A stretch of 64,000 bases of DNA from Gaoshiqia sediminis (GTDB lineage: Bacteria > Bacteroidota > Bacteroidia > Bacteroidales > Prolixibacteraceae). Shown here in pieces: positions 7,786 through 16,001 of the stretch. The stretch's first letter is position 1, and every line of letters begins with the position of its first letter. The DNA is taken from contig NZ_JAPAAF010000002.1 of the NCBI RefSeq assembly GCF_025907915.1, positions 1 to 64,000 of the forward strand. Reading direction: 5' to 3'. The notes beneath the pieces are model-generated. The model had not been told where the DNA came from and did no database searches. It saw nothing but the letters and a program-made list of their open reading frames with translations. A program made the position numbers and the translations under genes.

Positions 7786-8718
7786 ATGAAGATCTCGCTG
7801 GTAATACCGATCTATAACGAAGAAGGCTTGATTGACGAGCTCATTCCCCGGGTGAAAAGTGCCCTGGAAACTATTGATCCGCAATTCGAAATTGTGGTTG
7901 TGGATGACGGAAGTGCCGACGGGAGCCTGCAAAAGTTGACTGCCCAGCGAAAGGCGGACAAGCGCATCAAAATATTGTCGCTTTCACGGAACTTTGGCCA
8001 TCAATCAGCCTTCACTGCCGGATTGGAATACGCGAATGGCGACGTGGTGGCCATGATGGACGGCGACCTTCAGGATCCGCCCGAATTGCTGCCGGAAATG
8101 TACCGGAAACTCACGTCGGAAGGATATGATATTATCAGCGGAAAACGAACGGCCCGCAAAGGAAACAAAACCAAAAACCTGGTGACTGGCCTGTTCCATT
8201 TTCTGTTCAAACGCATGGCTCACCTCGAAGACCTCGAAAACGCCGGGAATTTCTCGATGATGAACCGGCAAGCGCTGAATGCCCTGCTTTCGATGGACGA
8301 ACGTGTGCGATATCTGCCCGGACTGCGCACCTTCATCGGCTTCCGGCAGGGTTTTGTTGAATATGTACGCGAAGACCGCCTGCAGGGTGAACCCAAAATG
8401 AACCTCAGCAAGTTGCTGGTGCTGGCCGCCGATGCCATCTTTTCGTTTTCGCGCCTGCCCATCCGTATTTGCCTTACCCTGGGCCTGGTGGGAACCGTTG
8501 TTTTCATGCTGGCCGGATTATATGTGCTGGCTGCCAAAATCTTTGGTTTTGCTGTACTGGGCTGGCCGTCAACGGTATTGAGCATCTACTTCCTGGGATC
8601 GATCCAATTGATTTTTCTGGGCGTGGTAGGCGAATATGTTTACCGGATTTACAAAGAATCGCAAAAACGCCCACTCTATTTCATTAAAAAGATTTACGAC
8701 AACGAAGAAGAAGCCTGA
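7786..8718 (+). CDS. Family 2 glycosyltransferase (DPM1/GtrB-like, polyprenyl-phosphate sugar synthase)
   Basis: A 310-residue GT2 enzyme. The nucleotide-sugar site shows VVVDDGSADGS (about residue 45) and the metal motif MDGDLQDPPE (about 87). Two TM helices at about 228-255 and 263-290 anchor it to the inner membrane, as in GtrB/ArnC/DPM1-type enzymes that move a sugar from a nucleotide donor to undecaprenyl phosphate. The stop codon overlaps the ATG of the next gene (TGATG at 8716-8720), indicating translational coupling to a GT-C type transferase that could use the lipid-linked sugar outside. Confidence 0.93.
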   Translation: MKISLVIPIYNEEGLIDELIPRVKSALETIDPQFEIVVVDDGSADGSLQKLTAQRKADKRIKILSLSRNFGHQSAFTAGLEYANGDVVAMMDGDLQDPPELLPEMYRKLTSEGYDIISGKRTARKGNKTKNLVTGLFHFLFKRMAHLEDLENAGNFSMMNRQALNALLSMDERVRYLPGLRTFIGFRQGFVEYVREDRLQGEPKMNLSKLLVLAADAIFSFSRLPIRICLTLGLVGTVVFMLAGLYVLAAKIFGFAVLGWPSTVLSIYFLGSIQLIFLGVVGEYVYRIYKESQKRPLYFIKKIYDNEEEA

Positions 8719-10799
8719 TGAACGAACGTAGCCTGAAAATAGTATTCTTTTGCCTGGCATTGATCCTGCTGGCGGCCTTGCTGGTCATCAGTCGCGATGC
8801 TGGTATTTCAGGCGACGAAAAGGTGCACTACGAGCATTCGGAAAACGTGTACGACTATTATGCAACGATGGGAAAAGACCAGGATGCCCTGAGCACACCC
8901 AAAACCCATCTGCAATATTACGGACAAGCGCCTGACAACCTGGCCACCTTCCTCATCCGCTGGTTAGGGATTGAAGATATTTACGGCTTCCGGCACCTGT
9001 TCAGCAGCTTTCTGGGCTGGCTGGCCATTTTCATGACAGCCTGGTTTGCCCGCTGGCTCAAAGGTTACGGAGCAGCCATTCTCACCCTGTTGCTTTTTGC
9101 CGTTTCGCCCCGTTTTTTGGGCCATCTGCAAAACAACTTAAAAGATATTCCTTTTGCCCTGGCTTATATTGCCGGAGTATTCTATATACTGAAATTAACC
9201 TATACCAAGTTTAAGTCACAACCAACGATTACGATTTCACTTTTAATTGCGAGTATTGCTTTTTCCGTCGGTATCAGGGCAGGAGGAATTTTACTGGTCT
9301 TTTATCTGCTTTTTGCAGGCTTTCTATACTACCTGTTTGAGTTTCTGGCTAAAAAAAAACTTATCTGGCCACAGGTTTTACGAACGTTTTTACTGCTACT
9401 GGTTATTTCGGCAGCCGGTTATCTGATCGGTTTGCTGCTGTGGCCTTATGCGCTTCAAAATCCGGTCACCAATCCGTGGCATTCGTACCAGGTGATGACC
9501 CGGTTCCCGACCACCATCCAGCAAATTTTTGACGGGGAATACATCTGGTCTGACTTTCATCCCTGGTATTATTTGCCGAAATACATGCTGATAACGATTC
9601 CCCTGGTTGTTTTTGCCGGGGTATTGTTATTTCTGGTGTTTTCTAAAAAGATTGTTGTACCGGGGCATCGCCTGACGTATGGATTTTTGATTTTTACGAT
9701 CCTCTTTCCGCCGGTTTTTGCCATCCTGAAAAACGCCAACCTGTACGGAGCCTGGCGTCATTTCATTTTCATTTATCCGGGACTGGTTTTATTGGCTGCC
9801 ATTGGCTTTTACGAGCTGTTCCGAACCTATCATAAACCGGTTGTCAGGGGTTTACTTGCGATCCTGTTTATTTTTTTGAGCTTTCACCCGCTCAAGTTCA
9901 TGGCTTCGGCCCACCCCTATTATTATCTGTACTACAACCAATTGACCGGCGGACTGAAGGGCGCCTACGGAAAATTCGAAACCGACTACTACTACCATAC
10001 CATGCGCAGCGGGGCCGAATGGCTCAGGCAGTACCTAAAAGAAAAAGGAGATAAGCGACCGGTGACAATCGGCAGCAACTTCCCGGTTGAGTGGTATTTC
10101 AGCGATATGCCCAACTCCCGTTTCCAGTATTTTTCCTATTCGCGCCGCAACGACCTGGATTGGGACTACGCTATCATCGGCAACAGCTACGTTCATCCTG
10201 AACATTTGCGCAGAGGCAACTTCCCTCCCGAAGGCACTATTCACGAAATAAAAATAGAGGGAGTGCCGGTTTGTGCAGTAGTTGCCCGGAAAACGAAACT
10301 GTCGCTTGAAGCCGCCCGTTTGTTTGAGGCGGAAGCCTTCCCAGAGGCTGTTGAAGCCTATCGAAAGGCCCTAAAAGTCTATCAAAAAGATGAACACCTT
10401 CAGTATAAACTGGGAAAAAGCTTACATTTGCTGGGGAAACATACAGAAGCACAAGAAGCTGTTAATGAGGCACTGGCCATTCACCCATCCTATGAACCGG
10501 CCCTAAAACTGGCAGGTGAACTGAAACTGGAACTGGGTGACACGGCAGGAGCAAAACGGGATTTTGAGAGCCTGATTGAGGCAAATAAAAAGTATTTTAG
10601 CGCTTACGTAGCGCTGGCCCGTATTTTTCAGGAAGAAGACAAGTTGCCCGAAGCACGGGAACTCCTGAAAAGCTGTTTGCGGATTTTCCCGCGTTACCAA
10701 CCGGCTATCCGTGAACTGGCCCAAACGTACAGGGAAACCAACCCGGACATAGCCCGGAAATATGAAGAACTGGCGAATTCAATCCATACGTTAAATTAA
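8718..10799 (+). CDS. Membrane glycosyltransferase (PMT/ArnT-like, GT-C) with C-terminal TPR repeats
   Basis: A 693-residue polytopic protein. An N-terminal TM helix is followed by a large first loop with ISGDEKVHY, placing an acidic residue where GT-C enzymes keep their catalytic Asp/Glu. About 9-11 further hydrophobic segments run to about residue 400, including a KDIPFA motif typical of PMT-like transferases. The last 170 residues (about 520-690) are helical TPR-type repeats (EAVEAYRKALKVY, EAQEAVNEALAIHPSYEPALK). It is coupled to the GT2 gene, so the two probably make and then use a polyprenyl-linked sugar for a surface polymer, lipid or glycoprotein. The acceptor is unknown. Confidence 0.85.
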   Translation: MNERSLKIVFFCLALILLAALLVISRDAGISGDEKVHYEHSENVYDYYATMGKDQDALSTPKTHLQYYGQAPDNLATFLIRWLGIEDIYGFRHLFSSFLGWLAIFMTAWFARWLKGYGAAILTLLLFAVSPRFLGHLQNNLKDIPFALAYIAGVFYILKLTYTKFKSQPTITISLLIASIAFSVGIRAGGILLVFYLLFAGFLYYLFEFLAKKKLIWPQVLRTFLLLLVISAAGYLIGLLLWPYALQNPVTNPWHSYQVMTRFPTTIQQIFDGEYIWSDFHPWYYLPKYMLITIPLVVFAGVLLFLVFSKKIVVPGHRLTYGFLIFTILFPPVFAILKNANLYGAWRHFIFIYPGLVLLAAIGFYELFRTYHKPVVRGLLAILFIFLSFHPLKFMASAHPYYYLYYNQLTGGLKGAYGKFETDYYYHTMRSGAEWLRQYLKEKGDKRPVTIGSNFPVEWYFSDMPNSRFQYFSYSRRNDLDWDYAIIGNSYVHPEHLRRGNFPPEGTIHEIKIEGVPVCAVVARKTKLSLEAARLFEAEAFPEAVEAYRKALKVYQKDEHLQYKLGKSLHLLGKHTEAQEAVNEALAIHPSYEPALKLAGELKLELGDTAGAKRDFESLIEANKKYFSAYVALARIFQEEDKLPEARELLKSCLRIFPRYQPAIRELAQTYRETNPDIARKYEELANSIHTLN

Positions 10800-10811
10800 A
10801 ATACATACAAG

Positions 10812-11057
10812 ATGAAAAAGTTAATGCTGATGCTGGCCGTTTTTGGATTTCTGGCCATTGGAAATGTAAACCCGGCTTTTGCCCAGGAAGAAGACCTTTT
10901 ACTGATGGAAGACACCCTTTCCATTGACGACATGGACCCGGTTTTTTATGAAGCCGAGCAAGAGAAGTCTAATAATACAACCACCATTGTTATTGTCGTT
11001 GTTTCTATTGTCGTAGGTGGTGGTGCTGCTTTTTTCTATATGAAAAAGAAGAAATAA
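10812..11057 (+). CDS. Small secreted or membrane protein of unknown function
   Basis: An 81-residue protein with a clear signal peptide (cleavage after about AFA-Q, residue 24), an acidic middle (EEDLLLMED, DDMD) and a C-terminal TM helix (about 58-77) ending in a Lys-rich tail. It follows the glycosyltransferase gene after 12 bp and precedes a strong terminator, so it is the last gene of that unit. Family not recognised; it could be a small partner of the membrane transferase. Confidence 0.75.
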   Translation: MKKLMLMLAVFGFLAIGNVNPAFAQEEDLLLMEDTLSIDDMDPVFYEAEQEKSNNTTTIVIVVVSIVVGGGAAFFYMKKKK

Positions 11058-11080
11058 TAAGTACACTGTTGATTACATAT

Positions 11081-11115
11081 AAAAAGCTCTCCGGGAAAAA
11101 CGGGGAGCTTTTTTT
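11081..11115. terminator. Bidirectional intrinsic terminator
   Basis: AAAAAGCTCTCCG pairs with CGGGGAGCTTTTTTT around a GGAAAAA loop. T-runs on both strands let it end both the glycosyltransferase unit (+) and the convergent aldehyde dehydrogenase gene (-). Confidence 0.85.
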
Positions 11116-11144
11116 GCGATTTCTACTTTTTGCGAACTCTCCCG

Positions 11145-12506
11145 TTATCTTATCACAACCGTCTTCACATTCACAAACTCCCGGATACCGATCACTGACA
11201 ATTCGCGACCGTAGCCGCTTTCCTTAACCCCGCCAAACGGAAGGCGCGGATCGGATTTCACAAAGTCGTTTACAAACACACATCCCGCTTCAAGTCTTTT
11301 TTCGGCAAGTTCTTTTGCTAATTCAAGGTTGGATGTAAAAATCCCCGCTCCCAGCCCAAAAACCGTATCATTTGCCAGATGAATGGCTTCATCCACACTT
11401 TTCACGTGGAACAACGAAGCCACAGGACCAAACAATTCTTCATGGTAGGCAGGCATTCCGGGCACAATATTTTCCAGCACAGTAGGCGGATAAAACGCAT
11501 TATCGCCCTCGGGAACATAGCCTCCGCAAAGAATGGTGGCGCCCTGCTCTACACTTTGCATAACTTGTTGATGAAGCTCGTCGCGCAAATCTTTCCGGGC
11601 AAGCGGGCCAATCGTGGTGCCTTCAGCCATCGGATCGCCAAAGGTGGCCTGTTGCATCAGCCGCACAAACTCGGCCTTAAAAGCCTCATAAACCGCATCC
11701 AGCACGATAAACCGCTTGGCGCCAATACAACTTTGCCCGGCGTTCAGCAAACGGCTCGAAACACACAGTCGGACAGCTTCATGGATATCAGCATCTTCGA
11801 GAATGATATACGGATCGCTGCCTCCCAGCTCCAGCACCGATTTCTTAAGCGATGCACCGGCAGTAGCGGCAACAGCCTTTCCGGCCGGGGTGCTTCCGGT
11901 AAGCGTTACTGCCTTTATTTTGGGATGATTGATCACTTCTTTTACTTTTGCCCCACCGATCAAAACAGTCCGGAACACATTTTTGGGAAAACCTGCTTCT
12001 TGAACCAGCTGTTCAATGGCCGAGGCACAACCGGGCACATTGCTGGCATGTTTCAGGATACCGGCATTTCCGGCCATCAGTGCCGGGGACAAAAAGCGAA
12101 AAACCTGCCAAAACGGGAAATTCCAGGGCATAACGGCCAAAACCGTCCCAATGGACTGATAAGTGATAAACGATTCGGAAGCTTCAGTGGGGATAGATTC
12201 ATTTTGAAGAAAGGATTCTGCGTTTTCAGCATAATAGCGGCACACCCAAGCACATTTACTAATCTCACCGATAGCTTCGCGGTTTACTTTTCCCATTTCA
12301 AGGGTGATCAAATCGGCCAGGCTCTTTTTCCGCTCGTTCAACAAATCAGCCAGCCGATACATTCTTTGCCGACGTTCGGCAAAGCCTGTCTTCTTCCATG
12401 ATTGCCAGGCCCGATCTACCTGAACAATAATGTCATAAACCTGATCACGACTATGTTCTGAGTAAGTTTGAATAACTTCACCTGAATACGGATTTACAGT
12501 TTGCAT
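11145..12506 (-). CDS. NAD(P)-dependent aldehyde dehydrogenase, succinate-semialdehyde dehydrogenase-like
   Basis: A 453-residue aldehyde dehydrogenase, similar in length and motifs to the GabD/Sad subgroup. It shows the cofactor motif LTGSTPAGKAVA, the general base Glu226 in LELGGSDP, and the catalytic Cys260 in NAGQSCIGAKRF; the C-terminal PFGGVKESGYGRE motif is complete. It oxidises an aldehyde (possibly succinate semialdehyde) to the acid in the cytoplasm. The start is taken at the ATG of MQTVNPYSGEV; the frame is open another 22 codons upstream, but a TAACTTTG -7 element at 12533-12540 lies in that extension. It is convergent with the glycosyltransferase unit and appears to be single. 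Confidence 0.93.
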   Translation of the reverse strand: MQTVNPYSGEVIQTYSEHSRDQVYDIIVQVDRAWQSWKKTGFAERRQRMYRLADLLNERKKSLADLITLEMGKVNREAIGEISKCAWVCRYYAENAESFLQNESIPTEASESFITYQSIGTVLAVMPWNFPFWQVFRFLSPALMAGNAGILKHASNVPGCASAIEQLVQEAGFPKNVFRTVLIGGAKVKEVINHPKIKAVTLTGSTPAGKAVAATAGASLKKSVLELGGSDPYIILEDADIHEAVRLCVSSRLLNAGQSCIGAKRFIVLDAVYEAFKAEFVRLMQQATFGDPMAEGTTIGPLARKDLRDELHQQVMQSVEQGATILCGGYVPEGDNAFYPPTVLENIVPGMPAYHEELFGPVASLFHVKSVDEAIHLANDTVFGLGAGIFTSNLELAKELAEKRLEAGCVFVNDFVKSDPRLPFGGVKESGYGRELSVIGIREFVNVKTVVIR

Positions 12507-12532
12507 GTGCGTAGAATTTTTAGCTCGGTGAC

Positions 12533-12540
12533 CAAAGTTA
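12533..12540 (-). promoter_or_regulatory. -7 element TAACTTTG for the aldehyde dehydrogenase gene
   Basis: Perfect TAnnTTTG match 27 bp before the ATG at 12506; it supports the shorter start. Confidence 0.5.
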
Positions 12541-12555
12541 ACGGGATTTGGACAA

Positions 12556-12584
12556 TAAAAAAAGACCTGCAATTCTGCAAGTCC
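12556..12584 (-). terminator. Intrinsic terminator of the second Tat oxidoreductase gene
   Basis: On the minus strand GACTTGCA-GAAT-TGCAGGTC is followed by seven T. It lies 31 bp past the stop codon at 12615. Confidence 0.85.
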
Positions 12585-12614
12585 TTTCGTTTCGTTTAAA
12601 TTGAATCAGCTCAA

Positions 12615-14033
12615 TCAGGGCCTGACAGCCATCAGGGGAATATCCGTGAGTTCCGAAATTTTCACGCTACGTCCCTCTTCAATACTTTTACGGGCAGCAA
12701 TGCCAATCAGGATCGACATGGCGCCATCGCGCGTTCCCGCAGCATGACGATATGGATCGGCCATATTGGGATCTTTGAAAATCTTATCGTGCAAACGAAC
12801 ATCGCCTCCACCGTGTCCGCCGCGAACGCGGGGTACTTTTACCAATTGAGGGTCAGGATTCCAGTTTTTCATCACCATGATTTCGTCATATTCTTCGGTC
12901 TTTTCCTTTGCATCCTGGCTCATTTCCTGCGCATTTAACTGGGCTTGGTTCACCAATTCGTTGCGGCGCCAGGGGATGCCTTCCCAACTATCGATCCGCC
13001 CGTCCATGCTATTGAAAGCCAGTCGCCAACCTTCGTAAGGCGAATAGGTTGTGAGCGAATAACTCACCTGTACATTATTGGCATATTTGATCTGAACAGC
13101 CATCTTATCGTAAATGTCAATCCGGTTGCGCCACAAGCAATTGTCACGGATGTAACCATCGTATTTCTCATTGCTGGTGTAAAGTTTCACCATACGCTCA
13201 CTCTTGGTAATGTCCCAATAAAATTTGCATTGGCTGGTGTAAGCACACGAACGGCAGTTGGCCCCCCGGAATGAATTGTTTTTTCCGTAATGTTCCAAAG
13301 CACCGAAGGCCGAAACTTCTACAGGGTCAGAATCAATCCACCAGTTGAGCAAATCGAAATGGTGTGTTGCTTTATGCAGGAGCAAGGTTCCGCCTTTGTC
13401 ACGCTCGCCATGCCAACGGCGGAAATAGTCGGCGCCATGATAAGTGTTCAGGTACCAGTGAAAATCAACCGAAGTCAATTTACCAACTTCCCGTTTGGCC
13501 AGCAATTCTTTAATCTTCGAAAATAAAATACCCCACCGGTAATTAAAGCCAACAATGACATTCTTTCCGGTCCTTTTTTCGGCTTCTAAAATTGCACTAC
13601 ACTTATCTTCGTCGGTGGTCATGGGTTTTTCGGTAATCACATTGCAGCCCATTTCCATCGCCTTGATGATAAATTCGTGGTGGGTAGAGTCAACAGTCGT
13701 CACAATCACCACGTCCGGTTTGGTGGTATTGATCATCTCTTCGAAGTTGGTAAATACCGGACAGTTAATGCCCATGTACTCTTTGGCATATTCAAGCCGG
13801 CCCGGATTGATGTCGCACAGACCAACGAATTCCGTTTGATCAGAATAGTTTTCAACAATAGCGCGTCCCCAGAAACTGGTCCCGCGGACACCGGTACCGA
13901 CCATTGCCAATTTCATCTTTCCGTTTACCGATGCGGCCACAGCCTGAACCGGATTGGCCAGCAAAGCACCAGCAGTTACTGCGCCTGCCGTTGCCAAAAA
14001 CTGACGACGGTTTACTTGAGAAAGTTTTTCCAT
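12615..14033 (-). CDS. Tat-exported Gfo/Idh/MocA family oxidoreductase with a Cys cluster
   Basis: A 472-residue protein with a Tat-like signal (NRRQFLATAGAV, cleavage near VQAVAA). The nucleotide motif is VGTGVRG (about residue 45) and the family motif TEKPMTT is at about 135. The substrate domain carries HKATHHFDLLNWW. An insert holds C260-x2-C263-x5-C269, uncommon in the family and suited to binding a metal or an Fe-S cluster. Gfo/Idh/MocA enzymes act on sugars or inositols, and some exported relatives are GH109 glycosidases that use NAD; either is possible here. It is divergent from a gene for a membrane-anchored DNA-binding protein (14156), a likely regulator. Confidence 0.88.
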   Translation of the reverse strand: MEKLSQVNRRQFLATAGAVTAGALLANPVQAVAASVNGKMKLAMVGTGVRGTSFWGRAIVENYSDQTEFVGLCDINPGRLEYAKEYMGINCPVFTNFEEMINTTKPDVVIVTTVDSTHHEFIIKAMEMGCNVITEKPMTTDEDKCSAILEAEKRTGKNVIVGFNYRWGILFSKIKELLAKREVGKLTSVDFHWYLNTYHGADYFRRWHGERDKGGTLLLHKATHHFDLLNWWIDSDPVEVSAFGALEHYGKNNSFRGANCRSCAYTSQCKFYWDITKSERMVKLYTSNEKYDGYIRDNCLWRNRIDIYDKMAVQIKYANNVQVSYSLTTYSPYEGWRLAFNSMDGRIDSWEGIPWRRNELVNQAQLNAQEMSQDAKEKTEEYDEIMVMKNWNPDPQLVKVPRVRGGHGGGDVRLHDKIFKDPNMADPYRHAAGTRDGAMSILIGIAARKSIEEGRSVKISELTDIPLMAVRP

Positions 14034-14091
14034 AAATTTCGTTTTATTGGTTTTTAATTCGATTTCTGAACTGAATATACCAGCTTCTTCT

Positions 14092-14099
14092 TATTTTTG
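14092..14099 (+). promoter_or_regulatory. -7 element TATTTTTG upstream of the membrane-anchored regulator at 14156
   Basis: Perfect TAnnTTTG match in the 122-bp divergent region, predicting a leader of about 50 nt to the TTG at 14156. Confidence 0.4.
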
Positions 14100-14155
14100 A
14101 TTTGAAATGTGTCGGTAAACACGTAAATTAGACGTTAAATTTTCTTTTTACAGAA

Positions 14156-15352
14156 TTGATTTTCAAAAACTTGATTAATTCCCAAAAACATATCAGGCAG
14201 TGTTTAGACCGAATATTGAAAAGTACGGTTTTCAGTAAATCAACCGTTAACCGGGAATTGCTGAAATACTTAGTCCAAGCTTCGATGAACGGAGAAAATC
14301 CAAAAGAGTTTCAAATTGCTTCTGATGTTTTTGGTAAAAAGATGAACAGTGGGAAAGAAGTAAACATTCGCGTTTACATTCATAACCTCCGGAAAAAACT
14401 GAATGAATATTACCAAAAGGAGGGAAGAGACGATGAGTTTGTGCTAGAATTACCCAAGGGAGAATACCGCGTCCACTTTCATTATTCACAGCTAAAACTG
14501 GTACAAAAAAAATTACTTCTTCAGTCACCTACCCTGCTGTTTATCAGCTTACTGCTTTTTGCGTTATCGCTTCTCACCATCTTCTATTTTCCCCAAAAAT
14601 CAACACTGCCCTTTTGGAAACCCTTTTTGAAGAAGGATTTCCCGGTGTTTCTGGTGTTGGGCGATCATTATTTTTTCCGAAGCCAGATAGCCACGGGAAA
14701 AATGAGCACGGTTCGGGATAACCACATCAACTCGGATGCCGAATACGAAGATTTTTTAAAGGAACATCCCGAAAAGCTGGGCGAGATGGCCAAGTCAGAC
14801 CTCACCTACATCAATAACCAAGCCCCGATTGGCCTGTTTTATTTCATGAATATTCTGGGCGGAGGGGCAGCAAATTGTACCATGAACTATTCATCTCGCG
14901 TGAGGATGGAAGATTTCCGCCAACATCATGTCATCTTTATCGGTTCGTTTAAAACCCTTCAGTTTATGGCTGGAGCAACCGAAAAAATGGGTATCCGGTA
15001 CAACATTCAACAAAGCAAGCTCGAATACCATACGTCCGACTCCATTTATACGTTCTATAACCGAAGCGATGAATTCCTGAATTACGAATATGCCAGCGTG
15101 GCAAAATTCGTGACAAATGATGGCCGCCACATCTTGTTCTTTCTTTGCGACAACGATATTGGCAACATTGCTTTGGCCAAATATTTTACCGATCCGGAAA
15201 CGCTAAGGGACTTTGAAAAAGCTTTAAAACCCATGAAAGGCAGTAATTTCAAGGGAGTTTTTGAGGTGAAAGGACAAAAGCGAACCGATTTTGAAATCAG
15301 GTTGATCCGTTTCGATCCGCTTTCGGAAACCATATCTGAGATTTGGCCCTGA
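14156..15352 (+). CDS. Membrane-anchored putative transcriptional regulator (N-terminal DNA-binding domain, extracytoplasmic C-terminus)
   Basis: A 398-residue protein. Residues about 10-110 match the winged-helix-like domain found at the N-terminus of many adenylate-cyclase- or TolB-linked regulators: LLKYLVQASMNGENPKEFQIASDVFG, then NIRVYIHNLRKKLNEYY, then LELPKGEYRVHF. One TM helix lies at about 124-143. The remaining 250 residues, probably periplasmic, are not recognised. There is no ATG before the domain, so initiation must be at TTG 14156 or TTG 14171; the next in-frame ATG (14285) would cut into the domain. It is divergent from a Tat-exported oxidoreductase, which suggests it senses a periplasmic signal and controls that gene. 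Confidence 0.8.
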   Translation: MIFKNLINSQKHIRQCLDRILKSTVFSKSTVNRELLKYLVQASMNGENPKEFQIASDVFGKKMNSGKEVNIRVYIHNLRKKLNEYYQKEGRDDEFVLELPKGEYRVHFHYSQLKLVQKKLLLQSPTLLFISLLLFALSLLTIFYFPQKSTLPFWKPFLKKDFPVFLVLGDHYFFRSQIATGKMSTVRDNHINSDAEYEDFLKEHPEKLGEMAKSDLTYINNQAPIGLFYFMNILGGGAANCTMNYSSRVRMEDFRQHHVIFIGSFKTLQFMAGATEKMGIRYNIQQSKLEYHTSDSIYTFYNRSDEFLNYEYASVAKFVTNDGRHILFFLCDNDIGNIALAKYFTDPETLRDFEKALKPMKGSNFKGVFEVKGQKRTDFEIRLIRFDPLSETISEIWP

Positions 15353-15362
15353 TCTCTGCCAC

Positions 15363-15393
15363 AAAAAAGAGACTACCCACCCGGAAAGTCTCT
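15363..15393 (-). terminator. Intrinsic terminator of the OsmC-family gene
   Basis: On the minus strand AGAGACT and AGTCTCT form a stem around a 12-nt loop, followed by a T-run. Confidence 0.75.
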
Positions 15394-15422
15394 TCCTGCA
15401 AATCCTTTTATAAACGATGATA

Positions 15423-15839
15423 TTATTCCACCATGCGAATTTCGGTTGTCATCTCCATAGCATCGCGATAAACGGCACTCACCCCACAGTATTTTTCTTC
15501 AGATAGTTTCACGGCTTTTTCCAACTTGTCCAATGGCAAGTCTTTTCCTTTGAACTGGTAAATAACCTTCATTTTCGTGTACTTTTTCGGGTGGTCTTCG
15601 GCCACATCACCTTCCACTATCACATGAAAACCTTCGGGCTCCACTTTCATTTTCTTCAAAATCATGATTACATCTATCCCGGTACATCCAGCCAAAGAAG
15701 TAAGCATCAACTGTTTAGGACGAGGGCCCAAATCATCTCCTCCTGAATCTATCCCTGCATCAATTACGATTTTATGACCGTCCATATCGGTTTCGAACGC
15801 CATATTTTGTTTCCATGCCAAATCAATCACGTGTTTCAT
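15423..15839 (-). CDS. OsmC/Ohr family protein
   Basis: A 138-residue member of the OsmC fold, in which two Cys reduce organic hydroperoxides. Both family Cys are present: one in LAGCTGIDVI (about residue 52) and one in EEKYCGVSAVYRD (about 120). The N-terminus (WKQNMAFETDMDG) and the GPRPKQLMLTSLAGC block are typical of the YhfA-like OsmC subgroup. It is probably a cytoplasmic stress enzyme, although many YhfA-like proteins lack a defined substrate. It is divergent from a Crp/Fnr-type regulator, which may control it. Confidence 0.92.
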   Translation of the reverse strand: MKHVIDLAWKQNMAFETDMDGHKIVIDAGIDSGGDDLGPRPKQLMLTSLAGCTGIDVIMILKKMKVEPEGFHVIVEGDVAEDHPKKYTKMKVIYQFKGKDLPLDKLEKAVKLSEEKYCGVSAVYRDAMEMTTEIRMVE

Positions 15840-15927
15840 AACAAACTAATTTTTATCGGTTACTGATACATTTTCACTTACTTTATTTCAGAATAAACAC
15901 ATCGAAATATCTAAATAACTGGTTTTA

Positions 15928-15935
15928 CAAATATA
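15928..15935 (-). promoter_or_regulatory. -7 element TATATTTG, OsmC side of the divergent region
   Basis: Perfect TAnnTTTG match about 90 bp upstream of the OsmC start, in the 162-bp region shared with the Crp/Fnr gene. Confidence 0.35.
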
Positions 15936-16001
15936 ATTGTTCATTGTATATTTAAGTTTAAATTTACGCTTAATTTATTAATTCTTAACAACAAGGGGTA
16001 G

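Noticed and set aside
11398-11413. Second parS-like sequence (14 of 16 matches, right half perfect)
   Set aside because: It lies inside the aldehyde dehydrogenase coding sequence and its left half is imperfect, so chance is plausible. Worth including only in a genome-wide ParB-site count.
11379-12401. 340-codon open frame antisense to the aldehyde dehydrogenase gene
   Set aside because: The opposite strand codes a complete enzyme with all motifs; the antisense product has no recognisable domain.
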